Origin: an uncultured Eubacterium sp.
Lineage (GTDB): Bacteria; Bacillota; Clostridia; Lachnospirales; Lachnospiraceae
Reading direction: 5' to 3'
NCBI GenBank assembly: GCA_910585745.1
Contig: CAJUFM010000066.1
Span: 1 to 15,664 of the forward strand
Length of the DNA: 15,664 bases
The position numbers and the translations under genes are program-made. Below, piece after piece: positions 1 to 11,200 of this stretch. Each line of letters opens with the position of its first letter. The stretch's first letter is position 1. The notes below the pieces were generated by a model. That model had not been told where the DNA came from and made no database searches. It was given only the letters and a program-made list of their open reading frames with translations.

Positions 1-74
1 ACAGCTTATTCAAGTGCGCCAATTTATGGTTTTCCTCTACTTTCTTTCACACTAACCTCCTGTAGTCATTGTTT
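1..74 (-). other. End of window downstream of the tail protein gene; orphan Shine-Dalgarno
   Basis: Read on the minus strand, a perfect AGGAGG (61-56) is followed five bases later by GTG (50-48). This frame runs only eight sense codons before TAA at 26-24, and a second in-frame stop follows. A TTG at 22-20 opens a frame to the window edge but is too far from the AGGAGG to be convincing. The next tail or lysis gene may start here in damaged form, or start beyond the window. No terminator hairpin is visible after the tail gene. Confidence 0.3.
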
Positions 75-3000
75 TTAATATCTATTTACATTTCCTGCTG
101 CCCACCATTTTGTGTGATATCCAAGACCAGGTGCATTCCACACTGAGTAATAGAAACCAGCATATTTATGATCTACTATTATATATCCATCAAATACGAT
201 ATTTTCAGAGGATGGTTGTCCTTCAAACATAACATTTACTATTGGTTCTTTTTCATATGTAACACCATCAAAATTTGCAGTATGTTGAATCCATTGGTTT
301 GTACGCTCATCATTTTCTGATATTATATTTTCACCAGTAGTAACAACAGAATATAACTCACCCAGAAACTTGCCTTTTATCTGAAGACCATCATAAGTTA
401 ATCGCGTATCATAAAAATAACCGTCACTATCAGCCTTTCCGCTTTTTATATAGATACCAGCACTGGTTACAGAAATTGTGGTTCTTAAGTTTGAAGGCAA
501 CGGCTTTCCATTTCTATACCCTTCTATTTTCAACATATCATTTTGCATCGTTAACAACGAAGATCTCTCAACAATATCTCCCTGCGACACACCATTTTTT
601 TTACCGCATACATATAGATATTCATATTCCAGTTTGCCAGGTAATATAGACAACGTATTATCATGAAAATATATATCATTATTATTATTTTTAACTTCAC
701 TGACAATCTTGTGTGTAATAATCCGGCTGTCTTGTGAACTGATCCGAAAACTATTATCCAGCCCATTATTATCCGTTAAATTTGTATGAGAAATACCATG
801 TTCACCGATCTCCCAGCCTCCAATAGTTCCACTTTTTGTCCTAATCTCTCCCTCAAACAACGCTTCGCCGTTTGCCTTGATACCTACCATTATTTTATCC
901 TGGTTTTTTACCTGAAAAATATAATCAGGATTGGATATATTAGAGGGGTCGATGACTACCTGATTGTCTCCGGTTATGATGTTAAGATATCCTCCACAGA
1001 TAGCCCCATTTTTTATGGTAATACCGTTTTTGTCGATGGTGACAGAAGAATCACCATTTTCATTTTTGTTTTTTATGACAAGTTCTTTTCCAACGATCAA
1101 ATCACCCACCAGAAGATCCGCCCATACACCATACACTAATTCATCATTGTGCCTTCCAAGACCGATGGCAAGTTTGGCATGTTCCCAGCTGTCATCTGTC
1201 ATGACGATATTTCTGTTGATCAACTTCATCTGATGTTGATCATAGTCGTCCAGGTCATAATTATATTTTCTCAATAAAATACCTCTTTCATCTATCTGCA
1301 CATCTATGTTTCTTGCGCTAAGGACATTTGAAAGAGCAGACTGTAGTCCTTCATTTTTGATCTTTTGGAAGGTATGATTTGCCTCTACACCCTGTTCTGA
1401 CTGTTTTTTAATAGAATCAAAAGAGGTAGATAGATTGCCCATAGTCTGAATCAGGGACGCAAGATCGCTGATACCGCCATCGAAATACTGAATAACATCC
1501 GTGAATTCAACGTTGAGTTCTGCGCCGGAATCGGTCCATGAAAATTCTTCGGATGAAAGACGTAATTTATAAGTTTTTCCATCGTCGGCAAAATATCTCA
1601 TGAAATTGCCTAATTTAAACCCATCGTAGATGCCGCTTATCGGAAAATCCTCTTTAGATAAACGACTGTATGCCGCAAAGGAATAAATATTGCCAGATAA
1701 GGTGTGCTGGGATATACAGGCTTTCGCAAGCTCCTGTTCCGCTTTCTGGATCAATCCCCTGGATTTCTGGATCAGTTCTGAATTGCTGAGACCATCTGAG
1801 ATAAAGTTGCTGTTGGTATAGACATCTTCCCGGATAAAAGAACATAATTCTGTATAGAGATCTTCTTTGGTTTCTGGATCTTTTAAAAACTCTCTTAAAT
1901 CATTATTTTCCCGTATTTGTTTTCTCTGTGTTTCCAGGGGTGTAGGATCCAGCATATAATTTTCATATACCGTTTGTGCGAGTTCACTGTAAGTGGATAT
2001 ATTTTCTGATTTACATTGTTTACAACCGGTTAAGGTGACGTTTTTGGATCCGCAGTTTTTACAATAGATTGGGTGATCAGTAATTTGCTTTTTGCTTTCT
2101 CCTGCCCATGTACCGTACTGGATATAATGTACCATATTTAAAAAAGCAGAATCCCCTGTTGTAAATATAGTTGGTTCGGATTTGATGGAAGAGGGGGCGA
2201 TATCAAAATTTCCAAAATATGAATATAAGTGGAAAATAATATCTTCCAGTCTTGTCATGTATTCAGAAATTTCGGTCTTTCTGTCATAGTACTTTTTTTT
2301 GATTGCTTCTGCTTCGTTTATAATGGCTGGCAGGTCTGACTTGCATATGATCTCTTCAAGGGTCTCTATGCAGGCCTGATAGCCGGATTCGTAGGAATAT
2401 AATCTATTCAGGCTGTATTTTTGCCACCCTTTTGGTTGATTCAGCCCCTGTTCTTCAATTAATTCATAATTCTTAGTGGTGATCGCTACCATTTGCTTTA
2501 AATATGTGGTGTAGTCTTTAGAGAATTTGATACAGAAAGGAATGGTATCTTGTGTTTCTGTGTCGGAATATTCGATGGTACTTGAATTTTCGGATACATG
2601 TATGATCGCTTTAGAACTGTTATCTCTGATCTCATACATCAGGATATCACCAGTCCATCGGAGTTTTTCTTTGTCATAATTTCCATTTTCCTGCCGGATC
2701 ATATATCCATCATGGACAAACAGGGACATTACCTGCCTTACAATGCCGTTTCTTGAAATGGTGTCTGAATTATCAGTATGTCCGAGACCCTGCGGGAAAA
2801 GAGTGCCGTATTGATCAATTATGTGATCTACCTCCCGCTTAAGCCCGCTGACCGTGCCATTCGTAGTATCGTCTGGAGTATCCTGTGTTTCCGGGGTTGG
2901 CATACGTCCCGATTGTAGATACAGGATCAGATCAAGGATACCATATTCTATCTCAAGTAATTTTTCATAAGGTTCCCTGCTGTTGCTAAATTGTATTATG

Positions 3001-3980
3001 TAATCATTATATTTTTTCTGGAGTTCGGAGGAGAAGAGCTCTTTTGTCTCAGGAGAAAACATATACAGCTTTTTGTTTCCTGAGGGCAGAATCCCCTCTA
3101 CGGTATCTGTGATAATATCATCCCCACCCTCAATAATAAAGCAGTTCTTCATATTCCCATCAGGTGTGAGAGTGATCTCATTGGAAAGATTATCTGTGCC
3201 GACAGATATGTTGGTGTCTTCACCGATACCCCCAATATCCGTACTTCCACAGTCCTGACAGACGCCATTGATAACGTTGCGGCTCCTGCAGTCTTTACAG
3301 TATTGGGCATCGTATATATTAACAATCCGTTCCACCATTCCGTCTTCATTTCTTCTTACGACAATGTCAAAAATACATCCAATCTCCTGTGCGATTTCTG
3401 AAAAACAGGAGATAATGTCCTTCCTGGAAAAGCTAAAGGTTCTCTGGATATTTTTGATGGTATCATCCACTGTCCCCACGGAATAATTGGGGGCATAGGT
3501 TAATATTCTGTGTATTAGGCTGTGATCCACCTTATCTGAATACAAAACTGTAGAGATATATGGCTCTGTTGGGTGTAATTTCCCGAAGTTTTCCATATCG
3601 CTGCTTGTGTTACATTCCAGAGTGCAGAATAATTGGGATAATTCAGATTCTCCCAATGAATTTCCATTCATTGTTTTGATGGAAGTGTAGGTGTCGTTTA
3701 TTGTTGGTGATACTTCAAAATATCCAAAACCCCGGACAAATACGACGGAATAATCTTTTATTTTGTGATATAAAGGGTTTTCATGGTTGGATACATTTTT
3801 GGGTGTGCTGAAAGAGATTTCATCCCCGCCATTCAGCACACACTTTATCCGCAGATCTCCTACGGGATAAATTTCGCCTATTGTGTTTAGCTGTCTGTCG
3901 CAAAGGAAGATCTGGGGCTGTATGATCTCACCAGTGATCTCGTCAACTTTGAAAGTTAGTTTATTTGGATTGAAACTCAT
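75..3980 (-). CDS. Tal-like phage tail / receptor-binding protein with two internal zinc ribbons
   Basis: Large tail-tip protein of 1301 aa, expected at the distal end of a siphophage tail. There, Tal-type proteins plug the tail tube and carry host-binding or penetration domains. The assignment rests on its place directly after Dit and on its architecture. An N-terminal tail-hub-like region covers roughly residues 1-350. A mixed middle contains long helices around 540-620 and 720-760. A coiled-coil stretch near 860-900 precedes a beta-rich C-terminal half with Gly/Asn/Ile repeats (for example NGITIKNG and GTIGGWEIGEHG), typical of phage fibre shafts. Two identical-geometry zinc signatures interrupt it: C228xxC231-9 residues-C241xxC244 and C640xxC643-9 residues-C653xxC656. 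The ATG abuts the Dit stop codon, and AAAGGGGG lies 11 bases upstream inside dit, so the two are probably translationally coupled. I cannot see a peptidase active site, so enzymatic activity is not claimed. The family call is fairly secure; the exact role is inferred. Confidence 0.82.
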   Translation of the reverse strand: MSFNPNKLTFKVDEITGEIIQPQIFLCDRQLNTIGEIYPVGDLRIKCVLNGGDEISFSTPKNVSNHENPLYHKIKDYSVVFVRGFGYFEVSPTINDTYTSIKTMNGNSLGESELSQLFCTLECNTSSDMENFGKLHPTEPYISTVLYSDKVDHSLIHRILTYAPNYSVGTVDDTIKNIQRTFSFSRKDIISCFSEIAQEIGCIFDIVVRRNEDGMVERIVNIYDAQYCKDCRSRNVINGVCQDCGSTDIGGIGEDTNISVGTDNLSNEITLTPDGNMKNCFIIEGGDDIITDTVEGILPSGNKKLYMFSPETKELFSSELQKKYNDYIIQFSNSREPYEKLLEIEYGILDLILYLQSGRMPTPETQDTPDDTTNGTVSGLKREVDHIIDQYGTLFPQGLGHTDNSDTISRNGIVRQVMSLFVHDGYMIRQENGNYDKEKLRWTGDILMYEIRDNSSKAIIHVSENSSTIEYSDTETQDTIPFCIKFSKDYTTYLKQMVAITTKNYELIEEQGLNQPKGWQKYSLNRLYSYESGYQACIETLEEIICKSDLPAIINEAEAIKKKYYDRKTEISEYMTRLEDIIFHLYSYFGNFDIAPSSIKSEPTIFTTGDSAFLNMVHYIQYGTWAGESKKQITDHPIYCKNCGSKNVTLTGCKQCKSENISTYSELAQTVYENYMLDPTPLETQRKQIRENNDLREFLKDPETKEDLYTELCSFIREDVYTNSNFISDGLSNSELIQKSRGLIQKAEQELAKACISQHTLSGNIYSFAAYSRLSKEDFPISGIYDGFKLGNFMRYFADDGKTYKLRLSSEEFSWTDSGAELNVEFTDVIQYFDGGISDLASLIQTMGNLSTSFDSIKKQSEQGVEANHTFQKIKNEGLQSALSNVLSARNIDVQIDERGILLRKYNYDLDDYDQHQMKLINRNIVMTDDSWEHAKLAIGLGRHNDELVYGVWADLLVGDLIVGKELVIKNKNENGDSSVTIDKNGITIKNGAICGGYLNIITGDNQVVIDPSNISNPDYIFQVKNQDKIMVGIKANGEALFEGEIRTKSGTIGGWEIGEHGISHTNLTDNNGLDNSFRISSQDSRIITHKIVSEVKNNNNDIYFHDNTLSILPGKLEYEYLYVCGKKNGVSQGDIVERSSLLTMQNDMLKIEGYRNGKPLPSNLRTTISVTSAGIYIKSGKADSDGYFYDTRLTYDGLQIKGKFLGELYSVVTTGENIISENDERTNQWIQHTANFDGVTYEKEPIVNVMFEGQPSSENIVFDGYIIVDHKYAGFYYSVWNAPGLGYHTKWWAAGNVNRY

Positions 3981-4808
3981 TTATACAGGAACCCCCTTTC
4001 TGATCTCTCTGACGTATATGGTTATATTGCATGGCCCATTGGAGGTAAATACATTTTCGTATTGATTAAAATCTGAAAAAAGTTCAAGGAATACATGATT
4101 AAAATCATTTATCAATCCCTGGTGAACCATAGAGGAGCGGATATTTTTATGTCGGTCCAGTTCTATGATCTCGCCCTGTCTACAGTTATTAATTTTGACA
4201 TTTATAGTCTTGGTCTTGTTTTCATCCTGATCGATAAAAAATGTATTTGTAATACTCAAATCACCGGGTTCTCCCAACATTTCAATTTTAACTAAGTCTG
4301 GCAGTATGCCGCCGTCTTCGTCCGAATAGTTAAATATGCTGCAGGCATTTACCCCATCAAGATTTAAAGTATGTTTTTTACGTTCTGAATAACCCCAGGG
4401 GGCATCGCAGGTGGCCTCGATCTCCAGTCCCCGTATGATACCGCCGATCTCGTATTTCTGCACTTTAAGCGTGCAGTTATAGAATACATTGTCCCAGCCG
4501 GTTTGGTCGAACCGGAGATAGCGGTAATCTTTACGGACCAGCCACCTCATGATCTTAGCGAGCTCTCGGGGGGTTATTTCCATATCCTCTCCCCGGCAGT
4601 TGTATTTGACCACCTGAAAAGAAAAGGAGAGGGGAGTTTCATAGGTAACACCGGTTCGGACGAAACGATTTTTTTTTGGTGCTTTTACTGTGTTAATTGT
4701 TATTTCATTTCCCACCGGTTTCGCTCCAGTGTTATTTCCGCTAAAACTACAAAGATAGAGTCCGAAAACAGAACTTTTTATTCCGTCAAATTCAAACTGT
4801 GTAATCAT
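3981..4808 (-). CDS. Distal tail protein (Dit), siphophage tail family
   Basis: This 275-aa protein has the size and position of Dit, the hub ring that joins the tail tube to the tail tip in Gram-positive siphophages. The N-terminal part (about residues 1-140) shows the Dit pattern: a beta-strand start with an FEFDG motif, a basic segment, and alternating strands around a helix carrying ELAKIMRWLV. A DAPWGYSE motif at the end of this region marks the switch to a second beta-rich domain (about 145-275) that could be the galectin-like Dit C-terminus. The start is ATG at 4808. Only a weak purine site (AAGAAAG or GGTGATG) precedes it, so translation may depend on coupling to the coiled-coil gene ending 33 bases upstream. 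The stop TAA touches the ATG of the following tail protein. No damage seen. Confidence 0.82.
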   Translation of the reverse strand: MITQFEFDGIKSSVFGLYLCSFSGNNTGAKPVGNEITINTVKAPKKNRFVRTGVTYETPLSFSFQVVKYNCRGEDMEITPRELAKIMRWLVRKDYRYLRFDQTGWDNVFYNCTLKVQKYEIGGIIRGLEIEATCDAPWGYSERKKHTLNLDGVNACSIFNYSDEDGGILPDLVKIEMLGEPGDLSITNTFFIDQDENKTKTINVKINNCRQGEIIELDRHKNIRSSMVHQGLINDFNHVFLELFSDFNQYENVFTSNGPCNITIYVREIRKGVPV

Positions 4809-4841
4809 CTGGTCATCACCAACTTTCTTATGTTATATTTT

Positions 4842-5120
4842 TCACGCGTTTCGTTTCTGAAGCGCAGAGAGTTCCTTTTTCAATCCGTTTATGATCTTAT
4901 CCACGGCTTTCTCGGAAGATTTTTGCTTTTGGATCAGCTTCTTTGAATCCTGGATCAATCTTTCATATTCTTTTTTATATGTATTGAGCAGCTCCGCGGA
5001 GCGTTTCATATCTTTTACAGCGTAGTCTCTCTCTTTTTCCAGCTGGGAGATTCTTTTTGCCAGCCGGTTATTTTCTTCTTTGAGTAGTTTTTTGTATTTT
5101 TTTGAATCTGTTAATATCAT
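4842..5120 (-). CDS. Small coiled-coil protein between tape measure and Dit
   Basis: Unrecognised 92-aa protein, almost entirely helical and highly charged. It is rich in Lys and Glu with heptad-like spacing of Leu and Ile through residues 10-85, so a coiled coil is expected. I chose ATG at 5120 because AGAAAGGA sits nine bases upstream. The longer frame to 5168 would begin inside the loop of a stem-loop and lacks a ribosome binding site. There is no signal peptide or membrane segment. Its position between the tape measure and Dit suggests a tail-assembly or tape-measure-associated role, but that is inference from neighbourhood only; no family name can be given. It ends 33 bases before Dit and is likely co-transcribed with it. 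Confidence 0.7.
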   Translation of the reverse strand: MILTDSKKYKKLLKEENNRLAKRISQLEKERDYAVKDMKRSAELLNTYKKEYERLIQDSKKLIQKQKSSEKAVDKIINGLKKELSALQKRNA

Positions 5121-5155
5121 AAAGCAAAGTCCTTTCTGTTGTAGGAATAAGATAC

Positions 5156-5181
5156 GAAAGGACAGCAAAAGCTGCCCTTTC
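5156..5181 (-). terminator. Strong stem-loop between tape measure and coiled-coil gene
   Basis: An 11-bp stem (5156-5166 paired with 5171-5181, one G-U on the RNA of the minus strand) closes a four-base loop. It lies in the 96-base gap between the tape-measure stop codon and the next start. No clear U-tract follows on either strand, so it may attenuate transcription or stabilise RNA ends rather than act as a full terminator. Confidence 0.5.
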
Positions 5182-5216
5182 TTACATTTACTGGTAAAAT
5201 AAATTTTAAATTGTTG

Positions 5217-8200
5217 TTACATTTTTATATTGTATTTGGATAAGCTTCCCTTGTCCCAGATCATGGATTTAAACATGCTTTCAATCTTGGGATCAGACTG
5301 CAGTTTCTGCCGGAATTCTTCGTAATTTGTTACACCAGGGAAGCTCATATCAATGTTGATATCTCCTGTGGACTGGCTTATGCTGCGGTCTGGCGCCGCA
5401 TCTACATTTCCCATATGTATATTTTTATACAGATCAACTGTTGAATTTAATACGTCAAGGTTTTGCAGGAGTTTCTGAAAATCTTCCGTCTGCTCTGGTG
5501 TCAGGACGGCTTCGCCCCGTTTTAGAGTTGCCCATCCGTCGTCACCGTTCATGCCTGGTAGCTTTTGCAGTGTGTCAGCGATACCACCGTGAGAGTAACC
5601 GATATTCTGCATATAATTCCACAGAGCCTCCGCGGTTGGAGCGATATTAATTCCCATACCAGATGAATTGATCAGACTTACAATTTTTGAGATGGCATCA
5701 TTATTTGGGCTGTTGTATCCGTCGCCACGATTAAGCCCGCGACGCTTGATAGCGCCAGCTATACCAATCTCGGCAGATGAAGCATCTCTAATATTTGTAG
5801 CATAGGTGGCTGCACTTGCTCCGTATGTGCTTTTGATATAATAGTCAAGGTTTTCTATCTGAGTTTGCTTCTTGGCTTCCTCTTCTTTTTTCTTCCTATC
5901 TTCTATTATTTTATTTTGATCATACCAATATTTTCTATCATCTAATATGTTTTTATGGCTGACTACAAGCTGCTTTGCAGATGATGAAAGTGTATTATAA
6001 AGATTATATGCATGTTCTAGCTTTTGACTATTTTCATCATTGTAACCAGACGGATCATTCGTGTTTCCTATAGAACTAACTATATTTTTGAAATTTAAAA
6101 CATCAGCATAGATTTTATCTATGTCATTGCCTGTTGATTCAAGTGTGGATACTGCAGATGAGGCGACGTAGCCCTTAATATTTTCTCCATTTACGCCTCC
6201 CGTAGTGAGACTGTCAAAGGCCTTTTGTGCCTCTTTGTATCTTTCTATGGAGTTTACATCTTCAAAAACATTACCAATTTTAGATACCATAGCTGCTACA
6301 TCATCAGCTTTAGACTGATTTTTTTGCTGCGTTTTAAAATATTCCGTGATCTGTGTGGCGGCCGTTCCAATAGCCCTTACGATACTTCCACTATTTCCAA
6401 GTTCGTCTTTGAGTTTTTGAAAATCTTCTGTTGTCTTGTATCCATAGAGTTTATAGTATTCTTCTAGTGATCCTAAAACGGACTCCGACATGTCAAGATT
6501 ACCTAAAAATGTGACTGCTTCTTGTAATAATGCGTCAACGTCATTCAGTTTGTTGTCAACAAAATCTGAATATTCATTATAAAGATTGTCGAGCATGGTC
6601 TGCTGGTCTGTGATCCACTGCTGGTATTCTGTATCCTGCAGATCTTTGTTTGCTTCGTCCAGACTGACCTGTAGCTGCTGTATCCTTGTCTTTGCTTCTT
6701 CTGAGTCATCTCCGCCAAGAGCATTGAGCTGCTTTGTTATCACAGCGATATTTTTGGTTTTTTCTTCAATGTTTTTCTGAAAATCATATGAATCCTTTTC
6801 TGCCTGCAGCAATTCTTTCCTTTTATTGATAATATCCTGAAGATGATCAAGATCTGCTTTATACTTGTCTTTCATCATATCTATAATATGCTGTTGCAGG
6901 TCATATTCCGTGCCAACAAGATCAATATACTCCTGATACTTCTCGTTATACTCATCAATTGCTTTCTGGTCGGTATATCCAGGATCCTTATTGTCGATGT
7001 GGCGTCTCATAGTTTCCAGAGTACTCCACATATTATTTGTATTTTCTTGTGAAAGAAGCATTTTAGAATAATAGGCTCCAATTGTAGCGATGCCTTCCTC
7101 AGTGAAGTTTCCTGTTTTGTCACTGATCATCTTTTTATTCGACATGAGTTTTATACCAAGATCAAACTCAGATGTTATAAGATCCATCCGTGAGGAGGAT
7201 TTCTCAAAGATCTGCCAGTCAATGTTCCGGATTGCGTTTCCGAGTTCAATTGAATTGCGAATACAGGCAGCAAGACCGTCTTCACATGCCTGGATGGAGT
7301 CAAGAGAATCATACCATGTCGGCGATTCTTTATCAATCTTGTCATGTTGTTGTTTGAGCTCGGAGAGTTCCTTTTGAAGATTTTGCTTTTTCTCATCATT
7401 CAGTGCCATCTGGGAAGTATAAAGTTTGCTTGTGGCAACTAATCCCCTGGCTTCCAGCTCATCTAACGAATTTTTCAGGTTATTAGACTGATATTCATTG
7501 ATCTTACGTAGATTTTTGTAATACTCTACAATATTATCAAATTTTTCTTTTTCAAGTGCTACAAGACGTTGAGAGAGTTCTGCCTGTAGCCGCAGTTCTT
7601 CAGATTGGTTTCCTTCCAGTTTTGCAATCTCAATTTTTTCTCTATATAGCTGAGATGTAATAGATTTTTCTTGATCAACGACAGCGTTCTTTTCATTGGC
7701 TGTTTTAAGATTCTCTTTTTCGGCAGAATATCTGTCCAGTTCTGCTTGATACTGGTTACTGAGATTCTGGTGCTTTTCAATATCAAAATCTCGTAGTTCT
7801 TTCGCTTTTTCTGCCTGAAGCTGTGCCATTTCATTTTCGTTTCCTGCCAGTCTTGCAATCTCAATTTTTTCTTCATACAGCTGAGAAGTAATAGCTTTCT
7901 CTTGATCAATAACAGCGTTCTTTTCGTTAGCAGTTTTAAGATTCTCTTTTTCTGCAGAAAATTTGTCCAGTTCTGACTGATACTGGTCAGCGAAATTCTG
8001 ATGCTTTTCAACATCGTATTCTCGAAGCACTTTCACTTTTTCTGCCTGAAGCTGTATCATTTCATTTTCGTTTCCTTCTAGTCTTGCAATCTCAATTTTT
8101 TCTTTATACAGCTGAGATGTACTGGCTTTTTCCTGCTCAATGATAGCGTTCTTTTCGTTAGCAGTTTTAAGATTCTCCTTTTCGGCAGAAAATCTGTCTA

Positions 8201-11200
8201 GTTCCGACTGGTGCTGATCAGCGAAGTTCTGATGTATTTCGATATTAGACTCTCGAATCTCCTTCTTTTTTTCTGCCTTTAACTGTTTCACTTTCAGTGA
8301 ATCTTTTTCCCGCCGGGCAGCTTTAATTTGGTTGTTATAAGAAGATTTAATGTAGTCTTTTTCTTTATTAATGTAATTTTTCTTTGCATTTGCTGTTTTG
8401 GCATTTTCTTTTCGTGCCTGTGCAAGTGACCTTTTTTTATCGGCATTGTCTGCTTTATTCTGGTATTTCTGAATACGATTTTGGCGCCTTGCCGTCTGGG
8501 CGTTTATCTTATTTTTTTCAGCTTCCTCTGCTTTGTCGAACCAATCCTGATACTCTTGTATTTTGTCTGCCTTCTCTTCACCATATTTAGCGATTAGATT
8601 ATTCTTTTTTCCTTTTTTGGCGTTAATGCGTCCCTCCCTGACTGCTTTTTTCAGGGACTTGTCTTCTTTTTTATTCTTAGATATCTGTACACTTTTTGCT
8701 TTATTACTATACCTTTTTTGTGCTTTTCCCTGGTATTTCGCAGTCTTTTTCAAGAGCTTATATTGCTCATTAAGATTTTTGTTCTGTAGTGTCAGTAAGG
8801 ATTCAGAATTTTTTGCTTTTTTATTGTTAAAGAGATTGTCATACTGAGCTTTTACAAGGTCGAGTCTGGATGACAGACGGTCTAAAGAACGGCTGATCCA
8901 GTCAATCTGCTGGGTGGATTTGTTCCTATTTTGTTGTTCATTATTTTCTTTATCTTGCTTTTTATCCTGTTCTTTATCTTGTTTTTTTCCCTGTTTTTTG
9001 GGGTTTGTATTTATGGGTGATAGGCGTTGACTGAAACCTAAAACCAAATTGGATTTATTACTGACAGTTTTATCCCATTGGTTTTTAACTGCATTGTCGT
9101 AATCTTTGGGATTGTCGTAATATTTTGGATCTGCTCCCATAGCAGAGGATATTTGAATAGCATCAGAAACTCCCCAATAAGCTTCTGCAAGTTTGTTTAG
9201 TTCGTTTACTTTTTCGGATGTACTTAGAGTGTCTGAATTGAATATCCGTTCTTTTGCAATCAAATCAGCAAGCTCTGTTTTGGCAAGGCTGCTTATCTCT
9301 TTCTCGTCCTCGATTGTTTTGAGAAAATCCTTGCTTTCGTTACTCGTATTGTTCGTAAGGTCTTTTGTTGCCGCTTCCAATGCCCCCGACTTGTACTTTT
9401 GTTTTTCCTTGTTCGCTGTGATAGTTTCATTTACAATTGATTCAGCATTATCTAAACCTAACTGTTTTAAAAAGTAAATAAAATAGTCTTCGGATTCATC
9501 TGTCAGGTTGTCGAGAAGGTTATTGTTTTTTACATAAGCGGCTGCAAGTTTAATGGCAGCATCATAGCATTCATCCATTTGGGATGTACCAGTTCTTAGG
9601 ACTTTTATGAAATGCCCGTACTCCTTTGTCTGTGCCTTGATATCCTTCGGCATTCCAGCTAATGTTTTAGGACTGATCCCTTTATTATGTGCCTCATCTG
9701 ATTCCCAGTTTTTTTCCTTTTCATCAAGGATGGAAGAAATAGAAGAAATACCTGTCTCAATGGGCGCAAGCTGATCGGCAGAGGATTTCATGTCATTGAT
9801 TTTTTTGGTTGCTTCTTCAATAGAGATACCGGCGTCAGTGAAAACTTTTGCAAGAGGAGATTTTTTTAGTGTTTCTTCGGTGAGCTTTTCGGCTTTTGCT
9901 AGCTCCAGTAGTTTTTCTTTGGCTTCTTCTGCCTTCTTGTCGGTCTCTTCATTACCGGATGTACCGATGGAGTCCCATACCTGGAAAAAGGATTTTGACT
10001 GTAAGTCAGGTGTGCTGTTAAGGCTTTCTTCATACCTTCTAATCGCATCATCTGCGTTTTTTGCACCATCTGTCGCTGCCAGCCAGGCTTCTGCCTGGGA
10101 CTGTGTGAAATCCTTTGTGTAGATGGTAAGTTTGGCATATTCGACGGGATTAATACCAAGTAGACCAGCTGATTTCGATGCAATTCCAGCAAGACTGTTT
10201 CCCATTTTATTTGTTGCTTCTTCGTAGTTTTCCAAATTAAACAGGTCATACATATCGGCTAAATTTTTCTTTTTATCTTCCGGTTTCCCTTTATTAAAAG
10301 AATCCATGATAACAGAAAGATATCTTTTAATTTTTTTGTTAGCCTCTTTGTAGTTTAAATTTGAGAAGTCAAAAGTAAAGAGGCTGTTAAGGGCATTTGT
10401 TACCTTTAATTTTGAATCTGGGTCTTTACATGCATTTACTAATGGATTCAATACGATTTCTTGAATGAATTGTTTTACTTCGTCAAGATTTTCTTCATCC
10501 ATTTTTAAGTCAGACCACTGTATAGAACCGACCATGGTCTGTATTGCTTTTTTGAAAGCCTGATTTCCATTTATGTATAAAGGGTGTTCTTCTACCCATA
10601 CCATCATCATGTCGGAAAGCTCTTTATTTTTGGCTTCTAATTCGGACTGTCTGATGGAGAGGGTTGTCTGCAGATCCTGATAGAAGGTATTGTACGAATT
10701 GGTGATCTTTTCTTTTGTGGGATCGTCTAATTGGAGTTTGGAAAAGTCAACCACATAATCAAAATCCTCTAGAGTCCCTGTTGATCCAATTTTACCCAAT
10801 CGTGGTGTTATTGGTATCTCCAAAGTCACTATATTTTGAAACGCTTTTTTTGCATCCTGCCCGAGATTATTTTCTACATAATCAAGAAAATTATTAAAGT
10901 CATAGGTTCCTTCAAATCGCTCATTACCTTCCCCGTTGATTATTTTATTGTACAATTTAGATAGATTATCGATTTTTTCTTTCGCATCAAAAACATTATT
11001 TTTGTAACCCTCTAATGTTTTAAATATTCCATCTGTATCTTCTGTACCGTTCACATACTCTTCCAAATGGTCACGTATGTCAGCTTTTGCAAGATTATTC
11101 TGCTGTTCGGCTAATCGTTTGATGGATGCTGTGATAGTATCAACGTCACCACTCAATCCGAGAATTGCATTTCCGTTTTCATCATAGTTATGGGTGAGGG

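Noticed and set aside
4842..5168. Longer 108-aa version of the coiled-coil protein
   Set aside because: The start at 5168 lies in a stem-loop and has no ribosome binding site. ATG 5120 has AGAAAGGA at good spacing, and the extra N-terminal residues are not helical like the rest.
7559..8014. 151-aa minus-strand frame inside the repeat region
   Set aside because: It is an alternate-frame shadow kept open by the 231-bp repeats of the tape measure.
7542..8234. CRISPR-like array
   Set aside because: The 231-bp direct repeats have no unique spacers and encode a continuous coiled coil.
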